This document shows positions 10,161-21,855 of a stretch of DNA of 64,000 nucleotides, piece after piece. Both the position numbers and the translations under genes were made by a program. Positions within the stretch are counted from its first letter, which is position 1; each line of letters starts with the position of its first letter. The notes under the pieces were generated by a model that ran no database searches, was not told the origin of the DNA, and was given only the letters and a program-made list of their open reading frames with translations. The stretch is from Xylogone sp. PMI_703 (lineage: Eukaryota > Ascomycota > Leotiomycetes): assembly GCA_021399445.1 (NCBI GenBank), contig JAJTUQ010000003.1, forward strand, positions 1-64,000, read 5' to 3'.

Positions 10161-11527
10161 GTTATATTACTGGCTATATTCGTTATATTGTCGAATACTA
10201 AAATATTCTTTGATATTTAATGATCTAGATAAACTGTATATAAGTATTGATTATAAAGAGGTTTAGATAACTTAAATAATAAAGTTAAGTATACTTAAGT
10301 ATATATATATTTACTAAAAAATAGTATACTGTAATCTTAAAAGCTTTTTAGTATATTCAGAGATTTTAATAACTTCTTTAATTTTCCTGGGTATAGTTCT
10401 GGCTCCTGTTTTTTTCGATTTTTGCTTTTCTTTGGTTACTACGTATTCCCTTAGTATAAATCTTATTTCCTTTGGCCTTTATGTGTATATTATAAGTATT
10501 TTCGGTCTATAAGTAATTCGAATAGTTTTCTGCAAAGTAAAATTATTCAGAAAGTCAAATTATGTTGTTCAAAAGTAGAATAAATTAAGTTAAAAGTGAG
10601 AATGTTGAAAGTGTCGGAAGTAAGGTTTTTTGAGTTGAAAAGAGTATATTAAGTCAATAAAAAGTATAGAAAGTATGGCTAAAGGCAGGCTACTGAGAGT
10701 TGGTAAGAATTTAGTAGAGTCTTATGATTATACTACTTTTTCTTCTTCGATAATAACTTTGAATATTGACCGAATTGATTAATATTCAAGAACTTAAAAC
10801 TTTATAGTCTAATGATGACTAAAGTCTGTTGTCTTATATAAAGCTTCCTGAACCGTAAGAGTAAACAAATCGAGTATCTGATCTGTATATTTACTAATCA
10901 GTGTTAGTATACTCCGATAATATATAATACAATCGTAAACCTTTAGTTATGGATATGTTAATTATATTGTATAGAAGTTAATTCTTTTTATCTCTGTACA
11001 GAGGTAGGAGATATAGTAAAGTTTATAGCTTAACTATAGCTCTTACTTAATTAGGTTTAGTGTATATGTGATATTTACGTGATAGGATAATCTAACAATT
11101 ATATATTATTTTATTATTTTCTTTGACAAAGATCTTGAGATTAAGAAAATTATATTTAGTTCAAGAAAATTCAAAGAAAAACTAATATTTTTCGTAAGTT
11201 AAGTACTTATTCTTCTTAACCTTTAAAGTAAAGAGTCTTAATTCATAATCAAGATTATCATAATCTTCTATCTTAATTTCTTCTTTCTTTAATACTTTAT
11301 AACTAAAGACTTTTTCTTATAAAACAAGTTACGAAAACCGAAAGTTATTAGTTAGCTTAATTATAGTTTTAGTTTATAGTGAATTACACTAAAGTTTGAT
11401 TTGGTCAAGTTAGTTTAGTTTAGTTTAATAATTTCAGGTCTTTATAAGTTAGTTCGAGTTCTAAGAGTATATATACTTTAAAATCCTCGTCAAGATTAAA
11501 TAAATAAAGAGTACAGAATAATGTTAT
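10161..11527. other. AT-rich loop between the inverted arms
   Basis: About 1.4 kb, AT-rich but with more G on one strand around 10550-10700. No coding frame can be followed. It may be the internal part of a decayed retroelement. Confidence 0.4.
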
Positions 11528-12045
11528 TATAACGTTCTTATGTTAAGGTTTGGCTATTACTCAAATAATAAGCTTAGGAGGTCAAAGGAATAAGTAAAAC
11601 TTAGATTATAGAACTTTACTATAAAATATAAGTATACTATAAATCAATTAAGTTAAATACAAAGTTCTTATTTATTATAAGTTTATTTACTTATATAAAG
11701 AGTAAATTTGCTTTAAGTCTTATTGATCTCATTAATCTTTCTAGGGATTTATAAGATCCATGGAATCTACTTATCTAATCCAGGTACTCATTTAATTATT
11801 AGTATTAACTTTTTATATATATAAATAATTCATTAACATAAATAGAAAAGTAATACTATTTCTTTAATAATATTATTATTTAGTTAATATAATCAAAAAG
11901 TTAATATTATAATTTTGATAATACTATCTTATGACTTGTATAATCCTTTTTATAGTATTAGTGTTGAACTTGTACTATCTTTTTACTAGTATTAATAATG
12001 TGATAATACTAGTAATACTATAACCAGGTCTTTGATAACCATCTT
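11528..12045. repeat. Right arm of the inverted LTR pair (family B)
   Basis: Reverse complement of 9640-10160. This copy keeps more C and G (for example 'ggtttggctattactc' and 'ccatggaatctac') where the left arm has T or A, so the two arms have decayed to different degrees. Confidence 0.7.
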
Positions 12046-12389
12046 AACTTATACTTTTTTAACTGGGGCGACAGCTACAGAGGCTATATAACCAGGTCGC
12101 TTGTCACAACCTTGCAGGGTCGTAATAGTCATATTCTACAGTTATAATATGGATAATAAAATCAATTCTGTACGAAGTCTTGAAATATTTACAGAAAGTA
12201 CTCGAATATAGGGTAGTAATGTACAGACCACCGTTGTTATGTGCCCTTGAACTACACTCACTTCTTGGCCTTGCTGGTACTGGTGCTATGTTTGCCCGAA
12301 CCTCGTGACCAGGTCGTCACAAGTTGAGTACGAAGCTCCTATCTACTAAAGAAACTATTAAGCTTATATAGATAATGAAATATGTTGAA

Positions 12390-12548
12390 TCATCTGGATC
12401 CTCCGGATCTTTGCTATGATCCTAATGATCCCAATGATCTCTTGTTAGGTGACACTCAGTCACGTGACCCTTGGTGTACGTCAGGTTATTTGTGTAGTAC
12501 TTAACCGCCGAGCCTCAGGCCTTTCGTAATCTTAGCTGGGTCGTAACA
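12390..12548. repeat. LTR end, family A (less decayed copy)
   Basis: Contains the same 'catctggatcctccggatc...atgatcctaatgatc...gtcacgtgac...gagcctcaggcc...gtaaca' series as the end of the 353-703 LTR, and a shortened version occurs at 37625-37741. The 5' limit is uncertain. An LTR start could lie near 12233 (TGTTATGTGC). Confidence 0.5.
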
Positions 12549-12879
12549 AATTCCTAAAATTGAAACTTCTAAAGTGTCATGAACCTGGTGATATCAATTC
12601 AATGTATATTCGTATTTTCGACTTAGAACAATAGATACAGAAGGAAGGATATACTGAGGAAGAGAAAGATAGTCATATCCTTTGCCTGAAATACTAACTG
12701 TAATAGTATGTTACAGTATTGTTACATAAAGAGTGTGATAAAAAGGAGTATGATTATACAATTCAAAGGCTTATAAGCCTTCTTTATTATCATATAATAT
12801 AGAAGTGATAACAAGCTGGAGGTGTAATCTTTCTAGAAGATATATATGTAACTAATCATAACATTTAAAGGCTTATATT

Positions 12880-13395
12880 AAACCTATTAGTTGTACAAAG
12901 TAGAAGAAAGCCAAAAAGAGCTTTTGGTGAAACCAAAAGCTCTCATTCAAAGGCAATATATACTATTAAGCATTTACCTTCAACTTTTGAACTCTCAAGT
13001 AGTTCAGCTCCTCCAGTTATGGAAATATCAGTTCCAAGCACACGTCCTGCAATCTTGGAAACACCTGTTCAATTACCTGCCCAGTCACTTGTTCAAGCGA
13101 CTATTCAGAAACACCTTCCACCAAACCGACAGTAATATACTACTAAGTTTGGCCGTATAGCCACTAGAATTAGCCTTTAGAGAATCTACAATATTGGAGA
13201 CACTTATGAGCCTGGGATAGCACGAGAACGAGGTTATCAGCTTGGAATTGCATTGATATATCACACAGATTCAATGGAGGAAACAATTACACTAGTTAAC
13301 CTAGCAATTCAGAGTAACTTGAATGTAGAAACCTCAGAAGAATCACAAGAAACACAAGGTTGTATTGAAGTTATAATATAGTTAGAAAGTGATGT
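12880..13395 (+). pseudogene. Unrecognised coding remnant, copy 1
   Basis: Open plus-strand pieces are broken by stops. One piece is Ser/Pro-rich (about 12985-13130), and another at about 13200-13390 contains 'GYQLGIALIYHTDSMEE' and 'EESQETQGCIEV'. The second block reappears in degraded form at 38880-39030 ('IYHEDSIEDAVELAD', 'ESQETQDYIEV'). I do not recognise the family. Two diverged copies in repeat-rich DNA suggest part of a mobile element or a duplicated gene. No intact start-to-stop frame exists. Confidence 0.4.
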
Positions 13396-13448
13396 TGGTG
13401 GACTGAATTAGTTGAATAAATTTCATTTTTCAGTCTCTTCGCACAGTA

Positions 13449-13620
13449 CAAAATTGTATGGGAATGCGAGGTGGTAAAATGCCTGAGGTGTACCCGGTAT
13501 CGGCAATCTCGTATGTGGATTTAGGGATAACCTACAAATTTGCATGTGAACGCGAGGAGGTGTAATGCTTGTAGTGTGCCTGGTATCGGCAAATTTTTGC
13601 ATGTGGATTTAGGTGAGGCC
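13449..13620. repeat. Two-copy imperfect tandem repeat, ~85-bp unit
   Basis: Two successive units share 'caaa.ttg.atg.gaa.gcgagg', 'ggtatcggcaa' and 'atgtggatttagg', with C/T and G/A differences between them. No coding potential is evident. Confidence 0.7.
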
Positions 13621-13740
13621 TAAATCGGAAGAATCCGAGAAGAGACGAAAGGACGAGCTCTAGACCTTTACTTCACCATAGAACTAGCGTTGACATGGAC
13701 AATCTTTTTCACAACTCAGGTTTAGCGGATTATGCCCAAT

Positions 13741-14600
13741 CTAATCCTTGCGAGAGATCCTGCGGAACTGCTTGCAGATGCGCCCCATAAGCCGCCTTGG
13801 CTCTGCACTATCTAGGTACGATAGCAGGCCTTCCATGACGACAACCGTGAACCTGTCGGCTGGCATGCCCCTTCAACCACTGTAGCCTTTGTGACTAACG
13901 ACGCGAGGCGATAACGTAACTCCCACACGGTCGGATCACCCACATACCCGGATCACTGAAATTTACCGCACAATTCATCAAAATCGCCCCCCTTGCAAAT
14001 TTAACAATCAAGGTAAATTATAACTTGAAATTTGAAATTTGAATTGATATATTGATTATCAAATAATATCTGAATTATGGGAAAACCAGTATTTATAGTT
14101 AAAATTATATAATTTGATAATCGTGGATTTTCCGTTCAAAGTTATATATTTTAATATTGTAAGATCTTGAGGTATTTGCGAAACTCGAGAATATAATAAT
14201 CGATTTTATATTTAGATAATCAACTATTATATATAATACCATATTGTTAAAATTCATAATCATTGAATTTGCTGGGGACCAGTTTTGCTGGATTTCGCGG
14301 TAAATTCAAGTGATCCGGGTATGTGGGTGATCTGACCGTGTGGGAGTTACGTTAGTCGCCGCCGCCCTCCCCCGCGCCCCCCGCCGGGCTCGGGAGCAGC
14401 TTCTGGCACATCGCGCGGCTGTCCAGGCCGCTGGCGAGGTGCAGCACCGTCCAAGCATCGAGCAACCAGGCGTGCGAAGGGACGCTGTAGAGAAAACCCT
14501 TGTCGCCTAGCGCCCGGAGGCAGGCATAGTCGAGCTGGTCGAGGGCGTCGGCGGCCAAGATGTCGTGCAGGATGGGGTTGGGCTGGCGGGCGTCCTCGGC
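13741..14600 (-). pseudogene. Leucine carboxyl methyltransferase-family pseudogene, split by a MITE
   Basis: Minus-strand sequence on both sides of the MITE joins into one protein outline of the Ppm1/Tcmp SAM-dependent methyltransferase family (PF04072-like). From 14597 it reads 'NPILHDILAADALDQLDY', then 'SVPSHAWLLDAWTVLHLASG' followed by LDSR, the SAM-binding LAxGLDSR motif, then 'QKLLPSP...GGGDYRL'. After the MITE comes 'WLKG' and, one frameshift on, 'MPADRFTVVVMEGLLSYLDS'. Internal gaps, a frameshift and the missing N-terminus show it is dead. The MITE itself creates the first stop (TAA). The 14355-14600 part is strikingly GC-rich with G/C third positions, unlike neighbours. The original substrate (protein, sterol or polyketide) cannot be told. 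Confidence 0.7.
13914..14352. mobile_element. 439-bp MITE (MITE-1), pogo/Tc1-like
   Basis: About 55-bp terminal inverted repeats begin ACGTAACTCCCACACGG and end with the near-perfect inverse. TA dinucleotides flank it at 13912-13913 and 14353-14354, the target duplication typical of Tc1/mariner/pogo elements. The interior is AT-rich and non-coding, so it depends on a transposase in trans. Its terminal bases (ACGTAA-CTCCC) resemble the ends of the elements at 30096 and 36512. Confidence 0.85.
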
Positions 14601-14810
14601 GCATCATTTTCGAAGCTTCGTTGCGATGGAAAGAGCTAGCAGTGTACGACGCTATGGCAAATCGGCCACATACTAATATTGTTCGAAGGTTGGTGGTCAA
14701 CTCGTCATCCTCCCTGTTTTTGGAACGTGTACAGCCTTTTGGAGGAAATGTGGGCAAATTCTGATGTTTTTTGTTCTAGAATGCCAAGAATAAAGTATCC
14801 CCTCCAGGCC

Positions 14811-17448
14811 ATGGCGACGATTAGAATCGCTGATGATCTACACCCGAAAGATGAGTTCCTGCACCCCCAGTCGCAAGATGCAGTCAGCTCGAGCATTTGT
14901 GACGGATTAGGGAGGGCGGACACTCATGATGATATCTACAATATTCGCTCTCGCCCCAGGGCTCCATCCTTGGATAGGCGCAGGAGCAGGCTGAACAGAA
15001 TGGGTGACGAGGATGAGGACCCAGGCTTGCGCAAGCCCGGCGACTTCAAGCATAAGCAGGTACTCGCCGACTCAATAGCTAATTTGTGCAATCTCAACTG
15101 ACTCTTTGCAGGAATTCAAGGGGAAAATGCTTCTGTGGCTTGCCTACCAATCAATCGGTGTCATTTACGGTGACATTGGGACCAGTCCTCTCTACGTCTA
15201 CTCGTCGACCTTCAGTTCAGCACCCTCGCGCAAGGACCTCATTGGGGCACTGTCGATAATCATATGGAGTCTGTTCATGATGGTGACGGTGAAATATGTG
15301 TTTGTCATTCTTCGCGCCGACAACGATGGCGAAGGGGGAACATTCAGCATGTATTCCCTACTAAGCTGCTACGTATGATTGTCGCCTTGTTTTTTTATAA
15401 GTGAAGCTGACTACCGTTCTCCCCAGATGAACATCACCAATCGTGATCCGCGAGAGGTTTCCCTGATTCAAATGAAACGACATTTGTCTGGCGACCTTGA
15501 ACGCGCAGGCCAGCACGTGCGTCATGGCTTGGAATCTAGCAGATTCGCAAGAGGGCTTCTCAAAGTTATAGGAGTGTTGGCAGTAACAATGGTCATCTCG
15601 GACGGGCTGCTCACCCCTGCTCAATCAGTCCTGGGTGCCGTCCAAGGGATCGAGGTTGTGAAACCTAATATCTCAAAAGGAACCGTGATCGGGGTCACTG
15701 ACGCCATTCTGATCGCGCTGTTTGTGATCCAGCCGCTCGGGATTACTAAAATTACCTTTGCATTCGCGCCTGTTGTTATCATCTGGCTTGGCTTTAACGC
15801 GGTTTTCGGGATATATAACCTTGTCAAATATGATGCTGGCGTATTCAAAGCTTTCAACCCTGGGTTTGGGTTCGAATTCCTGATCCGCAATGGGGAACAT
15901 GGGTGGAGAATGCTTGGTGGCATTATGTTGGCTTTCACCGGGGTTGAGGCTCTCTTCGCCGACCTTGGAGCTTTCAGCAGGAGAGCGATTCAGCTAAGCT
16001 GGCTGTGCTACACGTTTCCATGCCTCCTTTTGGCGTATATTGGGCAAGCGGCTTATATCAGCGTTCATCCAGAGGCATACTCAAACCCCTTTTTCAATTC
16101 AGCACCGCCAGGCACCATTTATCCGGCTCTAGTCATCGCAATTCTGGCCGCCATTGTCGCCTCGCAAGCTATTATAACTGCAACCTTTCAGGTGAGGATT
16201 CCAGGCATCGACCCGCGAAATTGACTCTTGACAGTTTTCATAGTTGCTCGCCCAGGTGATGAAGCTCTCATACTTCCCACAGATCAAAGTAATTCACACT
16301 TCCAGAATTTTCCACGGCCAACTTTATATCCCAGTCGCGAACTGGCTTCTCATGACTGGGACGATACTGGTAGCATCGATTTATAACAATGTATGTCGTC
16401 CGTCCCCCGAGCTCATTACTGTGGATGTTAATTGTGCCTACAGACTACATCACTTGGACACGCATATAGAGTCTGCGTTATGTTCGTGACCTTCTTCGAC
16501 TCATGCATGGTCTCATTGGCGGCTATGTTTGTGTGGCGTATTAGCCCCTTTATTGTCTTCCTTCCATGGCTCATAATTGCCTGTCTGGATGGTACATATC
16601 TCTCTTCCGCGCTCACAAAGGTCCCCAATGGTGCGTGGTTCACTATCACGCTTGCCGCCGTACTTGCCTCCGTTCTTCTACTGTGGAGATTCGGCAAGGA
16701 ACAGCAATGGTTCGCTGAAGCCGAGGATCGCTTTCCCACTTCGCATTTCGTTACCACGGATGCAGACGGCCAGATGCGTCTTACAGACAAATATGATGGC
16801 ACTCCTTTAAGCACTACTAAGGGCTTCGGAATTTTCTTCGACAAGGCCGGCGAGACTACCCCGATAGTCTTTAGCCAGTTCATTCTCAAGCTTACTGCGA
16901 TGCCAGAAGTTAGCATCTTCTTTCATCTACGGCCTCTCGAGACTCCTTCGGTAGCGCCAGAGAGCCGCTATGCTGTTTCACGGCTTGCAATCCCAAGCTG
17001 CTACCGTCTTGTGGTTCGCTATGGTTACAACGACGAAATCATAACACCTAATCTTGCCTCAGTCATCGCCGAACAAATCCGCAGATATTTGCTTGAGAAC
17101 CGGACCTACCTTCAAAGACGAGACTCCTCTGACCTCCCTTCAACCATTACGACCGAGAATCAGACTAGCGCTACCGACTATGCCACGACAACCAGCCCTG
17201 CAGAAAAGAAAATGGTTAGTGAAGAGCGATATGATAATGAACTGGCCAAACTTGTGGTAGCATACAGGCATAAAGTGTTCTATATCATGGGCAAAGAGCA
17301 GATGAAGATCAAAGCGGGTACGAATTACGCCAGGAAGGTATTGCTGTGGATTTTTTTGTGGATCAGGGATAATACGAGGAACAAGATAGCTAATCTTAGG
17401 GTTCCAACGGACAAGGTGATTGAGGTAGGATTCGTGAAGGAAATTTAG
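14811..17448 (+). CDS. HAK/KUP-type high-affinity potassium transporter
   Basis: Five exons by my reading: 14811-15059, 15112-15372, 15427-16191, 16256-16390 and 16444-17448, all in phase 0, giving 804 residues, normal for fungal HAK proteins. The family drives K+ uptake across the plasma membrane, coupled to H+ (or Na+). Near residues 95-112 lies the signature 'SIGVIYGDIGTSPLYVY'. 'DGLLTPAQSVLGAVQG', 'GWRMLGGIMLAFTGVEALFADLG' and 'DGTYLSSALTKVPNGAW' follow. About 12 hydrophobic helices precede a soluble C-terminal tail. The start at 14811 has a good context (ccATGG); in-frame ATGs at 14781 and 14679 are alternatives. No defects seen, so it is likely functional. Its upstream neighbour is the methyltransferase pseudogene, whose remains end about 200 bp before the start. 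Fungal members are often induced by K+ limitation; no control site is visible. Confidence 0.93.
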
Positions 17449-18325
17449 CTTCCACATGTTCCTCGGTCTGATGCCCTGTCCTTCTAATCAAGCGCCCTGT
17501 TATTGGGCCTTACATCCCAACATATACTTTGGTGGTTCACATGAGGCGTATCTGGATCAATGAAGATATTTTTATCTAGATCTAATGGAATGTTTTTGAG
17601 ATGTCTTTTGATAATAATCTTGCCGCTGGTAACTCGTCCATAGGGGAGGGACTTAGAAGCAAGTGTTACGCTGCAATGTAATATTTCCACAACTGGTGTA
17701 TCAATCACCTCTGGGAACCGAATCTTACCATTAATGGATGTCCAAGACTAAGATGGGGCTTGATATGTTGATGGGTCAACTTCCATCGTGGCACGACTAC
17801 AAGAGGTCTCGGAGGAGATTCTTGCAGAGGTTATTCACACCAATCGTAATAGGTAACAAACATATAGCTGAATTAAACTACTGAATTAACTATTGTACTA
17901 TGCGTAAATATGGCCATATATATAGTGCCCTGTAATTCCCTGTAACCGGCCGATATGTCGGCTAGCTTAAGCTCTTACAGTAGTTGCCTACAGGCAATCT
18001 TAGGCACCTATTCAACAGAGATTATCTCGCCAAAGTCCTGCAAAATAGTCGCAGCTAAAGATCGAGAAACCCCTTTCGGCGACGGCACATATAGCTGATA
18101 ATTTATCACCTTCATACATCAGCTGTCTGGCATCGTAGTTTCCCGCGATTCGTATATATCTGTTTCGTATATGGCTATTTGCTGAAGATGCGTCTCGAAT
18201 AGCTTTTAAGTCGTACTCTGGATATCCGGTCGTATAGGACCAAAACGTTCAGAAGGTAAATTCATTCGTAGAATTGGGCCAGAAATTGGTTTGACATTTC
18301 CAGAATATCTCCCTGCCGGCGAAGA
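17449..18325. other. Intergenic stretch
   Basis: No convincing gene. A minus-strand frame at 17484-17708 (74 codons) and a short plus-strand trace near 17760-17870 ('LPSWHDYKRSRRRFLQRLF') look like fragments of coding sequence, but I cannot assign either. Confidence 0.4.
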
Positions 18326-18931
18326 TCAGCATTCTTGGAGTAAACAAAGTTTCCTAAGTATCCAGGCCCGCTCGTTGACAGGTATGGGGTATGCTCCCGC
18401 CAATTCCCAGCCCGTCGCCTTTCCATCGACACGAATAGGCAGATAAAAGGGCCCTTTAGAGTGAAAATGTGTCTTTAGGAAACCTTCACTGCAAGACAAA
18501 GCGCATGCCGCTGAAATGTTCGGCAGTGAATTCTCGTAAATCGAAAGCATTTTTGCTTCCTTCACGCTGGCGCATTGATTGCGACAGCCTTTGATAGACG
18601 CTGGGAGCGCTGCCATCCTGAAAAGAGATAAGATTTTGGCTCTACAACATTGGCGCACTTGTTGGGCTGGTAACTGATGAGCGCTGGCATTGTAAAAAGA
18701 AGCTCTATTAGCTCTGGCGGATTCGTCACGATAACGTTTACCAGGCGCTAGTGTAACACGCCTCCACATTTGCTCTCGTCTCCCACTGCCAAGGAGAGAG
18801 ATGAGTCTTTTATGTTGCAGACATGAAGCTGTCGTGGTTAGACTTGTTGGAGCGTTGGGGATATTGAGTCTTACGCCAGCGTTGCCGTGTAGCTGGCTCC
18901 AACGACATCGAGATATCGAGCCGTTATGCAA
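18326..18931 (-). CDS. Hypothetical open frame, 201 codons, doubtful
   Basis: A minus-strand frame from ATG 18931 to 18326 with moderately GC-rich sequence. The N-terminal half looks like a shadow (no family resemblance, many Arg/Ser/Gln). The C-terminal part, including 'LPIRVDGKATGWELAGAYPI', looks more protein-like and could be an exon. Another minus-strand frame (19163-18939) lies just upstream in a different phase, so this may be a decayed gene in two pieces. No signal peptide, membrane segment or motif is recognisable. Confidence 0.25.
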   Translation of the reverse strand: MHNGSISRCRWSQLHGNAGVRLNIPNAPTSLTTTASCLQHKRLISLLGSGRREQMWRRVTLAPGKRYRDESARANRASFYNASAHQLPAQQVRQCCRAKILSLFRMAALPASIKGCRNQCASVKEAKMLSIYENSLPNISAACALSCSEGFLKTHFHSKGPFYLPIRVDGKATGWELAGAYPIPVNERAWILRKLCLLQEC

Positions 18932-19732
18932 CAGAGCCTCACGATGCCGTGATCTCGTTGGATAGTGCTACTGGAGAAGGGCGTTGGATGCGAAGAAAGT
19001 AGGACAGCGAGGCTTGAGGTCCCACATCTGGCACATCCACTCCATGAGACTGAGGTGAATCAAAAGTCTCAAAAACCGGCTGCTCATGCAAGGACGCGTA
19101 GGCCTTCGGGAAGTGTACCCATGCTGTAAGTTGCTCGTCGTCGGTCTCTGAGCCTCTGCGCACCCCATTCTAGCATGTTGTTACAGTATTGTTATCATCG
19201 TAGATTGTCTTATGTATAATTATGGATCGCACAATCGACTACATATTATCGTCCTGTGCTATATAATACAGTAAGAAAACATCTTACTCTTACACTTGTT
19301 AAGACCAATGCAATAACTAGAATCATTATCGTAACTATCAAAGAATCCTCCAGATGAAACATCAACATCAAAAAATGTATAACTTCAAAGGACAAAGCAA
19401 AGACCACAAAATACAGTGTTAAACTTTGTAGCTTAGTCAGAAAACTTATGTACAAATAATTTATCTTTAGGCTTTATAAAGAATTAATCAATTCTTAAAT
19501 ACTTATCCGAAAAAGTTATAACATTAAGAAAAATTAATAAAATACAATAACTTATATATATAATACTTACTCAATAGGATAAGTTATCTTTAGCTTTTCA
19601 CTTTATTAATAATAATTATATAAAGTTTCAGAATAAACTATAATCTTTGAAAACAAATATAATTTATTCTTCTTTTTTTCCTTTTTTTCGAAATTATATA
19701 ACATACTCATCAAATTTGTACTTATACTAGTT
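18932..19732. other. Intergenic, partly AT-rich
   Basis: 18932-19168 is of ordinary composition with a minus-strand frame of 74 codons that I cannot assign. From about 19190 on it becomes AT-rich without coding signal, up to the pogo element. Confidence 0.4.
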
Positions 19733-21855
19733 TTCCCGGCAACTTTCCCACTCCGGCAAATTTCCCACTTTCGGAATGAACACTACCACACTTCCAAATA
19801 TTATAGCTCAACAACGAAAGCTCCAATTGCTTCAAAATTAATAAATTAGCTATATTACAATATATAGAATACAATACATTATTTAAATATTAGATATTAC
19901 GTAATGTTGTTGTGTAATTGTGCGTCCGATCAAAATCGCCTCCATACCCTACCTATGCTAATAACACCATAATACCCACTTAGGAAGCTTTTAGTGCAGC
20001 TTTCCTGTGTGTAGAAGCCTTTTTAGCCTTCCTTTGAGTGGCCAGGAGTTGCTTTTCCAAGGCTCTCTGCATTTGCACTTCTTCCCTGGCTTGCTTTTTG
20101 AGTAGAGCTTCCTTGGCTTTTTGTTCTTTAACTAGTTATCGCTCCAATTGCCTTCTAACCTTCTTTGCTTCTAATTGCTCGCGTTTATTCTTTGCGGCTA
20201 GCCTTTTAACTATTATAGCTTCCTTTTTGGCTTCTTCTTGAGCCTCCTTTTCAGCTAATAAGGCCTTAGCTTTGAGGACCTGTTCAGTGCTGAACCACTG
20301 GGCTTCACCGGCCTTCTCCCCACAAAGATTCAGACGTTGAGAGTGTGTACTCTTCTTTTTTTGCAATTTTAGAGCTCTAACTAAGCCTTTGTTAGAGTGT
20401 TGAGCAATACTAAGCTCTGCTGAGAACTTATAATTAGTATTCATGATATGCTGTAGCTTGGTGGTGGAGGGGCTACGCATATACAACTTTTGCATGCGTC
20501 GAATACCTTTACATATTATAGGAGTTGTGGGGATTGGTTAGCTTGTTGTACAAGGCATATCTGGCTTTGGAAATAGCTTTTTAATCATAGCAAAAGATTC
20601 AATTGGCCATATGCCAGTTTTCTCAAAGGCTGAAGTAATATTTGTAACTGTGAAACTTTGTAGCCAGGAAAGCCAAAACATGCCCCAAAACAGAGCTTTT
20701 GACATAGAAACCCTTCCATTCCCGTCCTGCATTAACTTATCTTGTTCGTCTGAATAAGCTAAAGCTAATGGAAGGAATAAGCCAACATCTAAAGGCTATA
20801 AACGATGTGTGGTATGAGGTGGAAGAACTATTATAATTATCTTGTGGCTGTCCGCAAAATCGATAAAACGCATATTCATATAACTAGAATACCCATCAAC
20901 AATCAATAGACGATATCTTCCATTAGCTTGAGCTTTAGTATGAGGCTCAAATACTTGTTCAAGCCATCGGTAGCCTAAAGCGTCATAACTCCACCCATTG
21001 GCTGAAGTGGTAAAAAAAGCCTTATCATCAGGTTTTAAGTCTTCCACCCAATTAGTTCGAAGGTCTTCTGATTCCCCTTGATATATAAGGCCTGGTGAGA
21101 GAGCTTTCCCGGTCGCTGAGATGTATGCCAGTATAGTAAAGAACTTTTTACTTCCATTTTGCACACTGTGAACTTTACCCGATTTAAGGGCTTTGACTAT
21201 CATAATTCGTTTAGAAGACTTCATAAAGCCCAGCAGGAACTCCTTTTCATCGATATTATATATGTTTTCAGCCCAAATACGATGTTTTTCGATGTTAGAG
21301 GATAATTATACGGACTTTAGTTAGTAACTGACTATTAAGACATATACTAGCCTACAACAGATAAAATAACACTTAACTAGTTGATAGAAATACTCAAATA
21401 TCGGTTTATATTCGGATTTAATTCTATGGAAGTCTATATTCCTCAAATAAACACTAGTAATCTCCTCCTTGTGGCGTTTCACAAAATTCCCCACCCAGTT
21501 CTTTTCTACAGACCTTTATATTATCTCTTCCGCCAAATTATGAATAATCTGACTGGTTGGTGGCATTCCTCGGTCAGTAAGGTAGTTAATATGCTTGATT
21601 AGAACACTTTCTTAAATGTTGTTGAGTCGTTGTCTATGGGTAGACATGGCAGTCTTCATGGAGGTGTGTTGACCGTTGTATCGCTTTACAAGGGTAGTAT
21701 GTTCAAGGCCATATTTTTTAGCTGTAGTACTAAAATTAGGCTTCTTTTGCGATTTCAAATCTGTAATTGCTTCTTGAATTGAAGCTTCGTTGACTTTCAT
21801 ATTGGTGGTTGAAGTGTAGTGGTCAGGGGTAAAAAAGTGGGAAAGTTGCCGGGAA
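19733..21855 (-). mobile_element. Pogo-type DNA transposon, 2.1 kb, inactivated
   Basis: Perfect 20-bp inverted ends TTCCCGGCAACTTTCCCACT (19733-19752) and its complement (21836-21855), with a TA next to the right end. The left flank reads TT, probably a mutated TA. It encloses a minus-strand pogo transposase pseudogene. The end sequence differs from that of the ACGTAA elements elsewhere in the window, so this is a separate family. Confidence 0.85.
19980..21800 (-). pseudogene. Pogo-like transposase with several in-frame stops
   Basis: Read from ATG 21800, an N-terminal pipsqueak-type helix-turn-helix ('ATAKKYGLEHTTL'-like, residues about 1-55) is followed by a CENP-B-type DNA-binding region ('GKNWVGNFVKRH'-like). 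A DDE_1 catalytic domain follows (21224-20796), including 'LLIVDGYSSY' with its Asp and 'LPPHTTHRL'. A Lys/Glu/Ala-rich coiled coil near 20400-20000 ends it. Most breaks are TAA or TAG in frame where Gln (CAA/CAG) or Trp would be expected, with little frameshifting, consistent with C-to-T mutation. The protein would cut and paste elements with matching ends; this copy cannot. Confidence 0.85.

Noticed and set aside
14347..14757. Minus-strand frame of 136 codons starting at 14757
   Set aside because: Its Arg/Pro-rich sequence is a shadow of the methyltransferase pseudogene read in the wrong phase.
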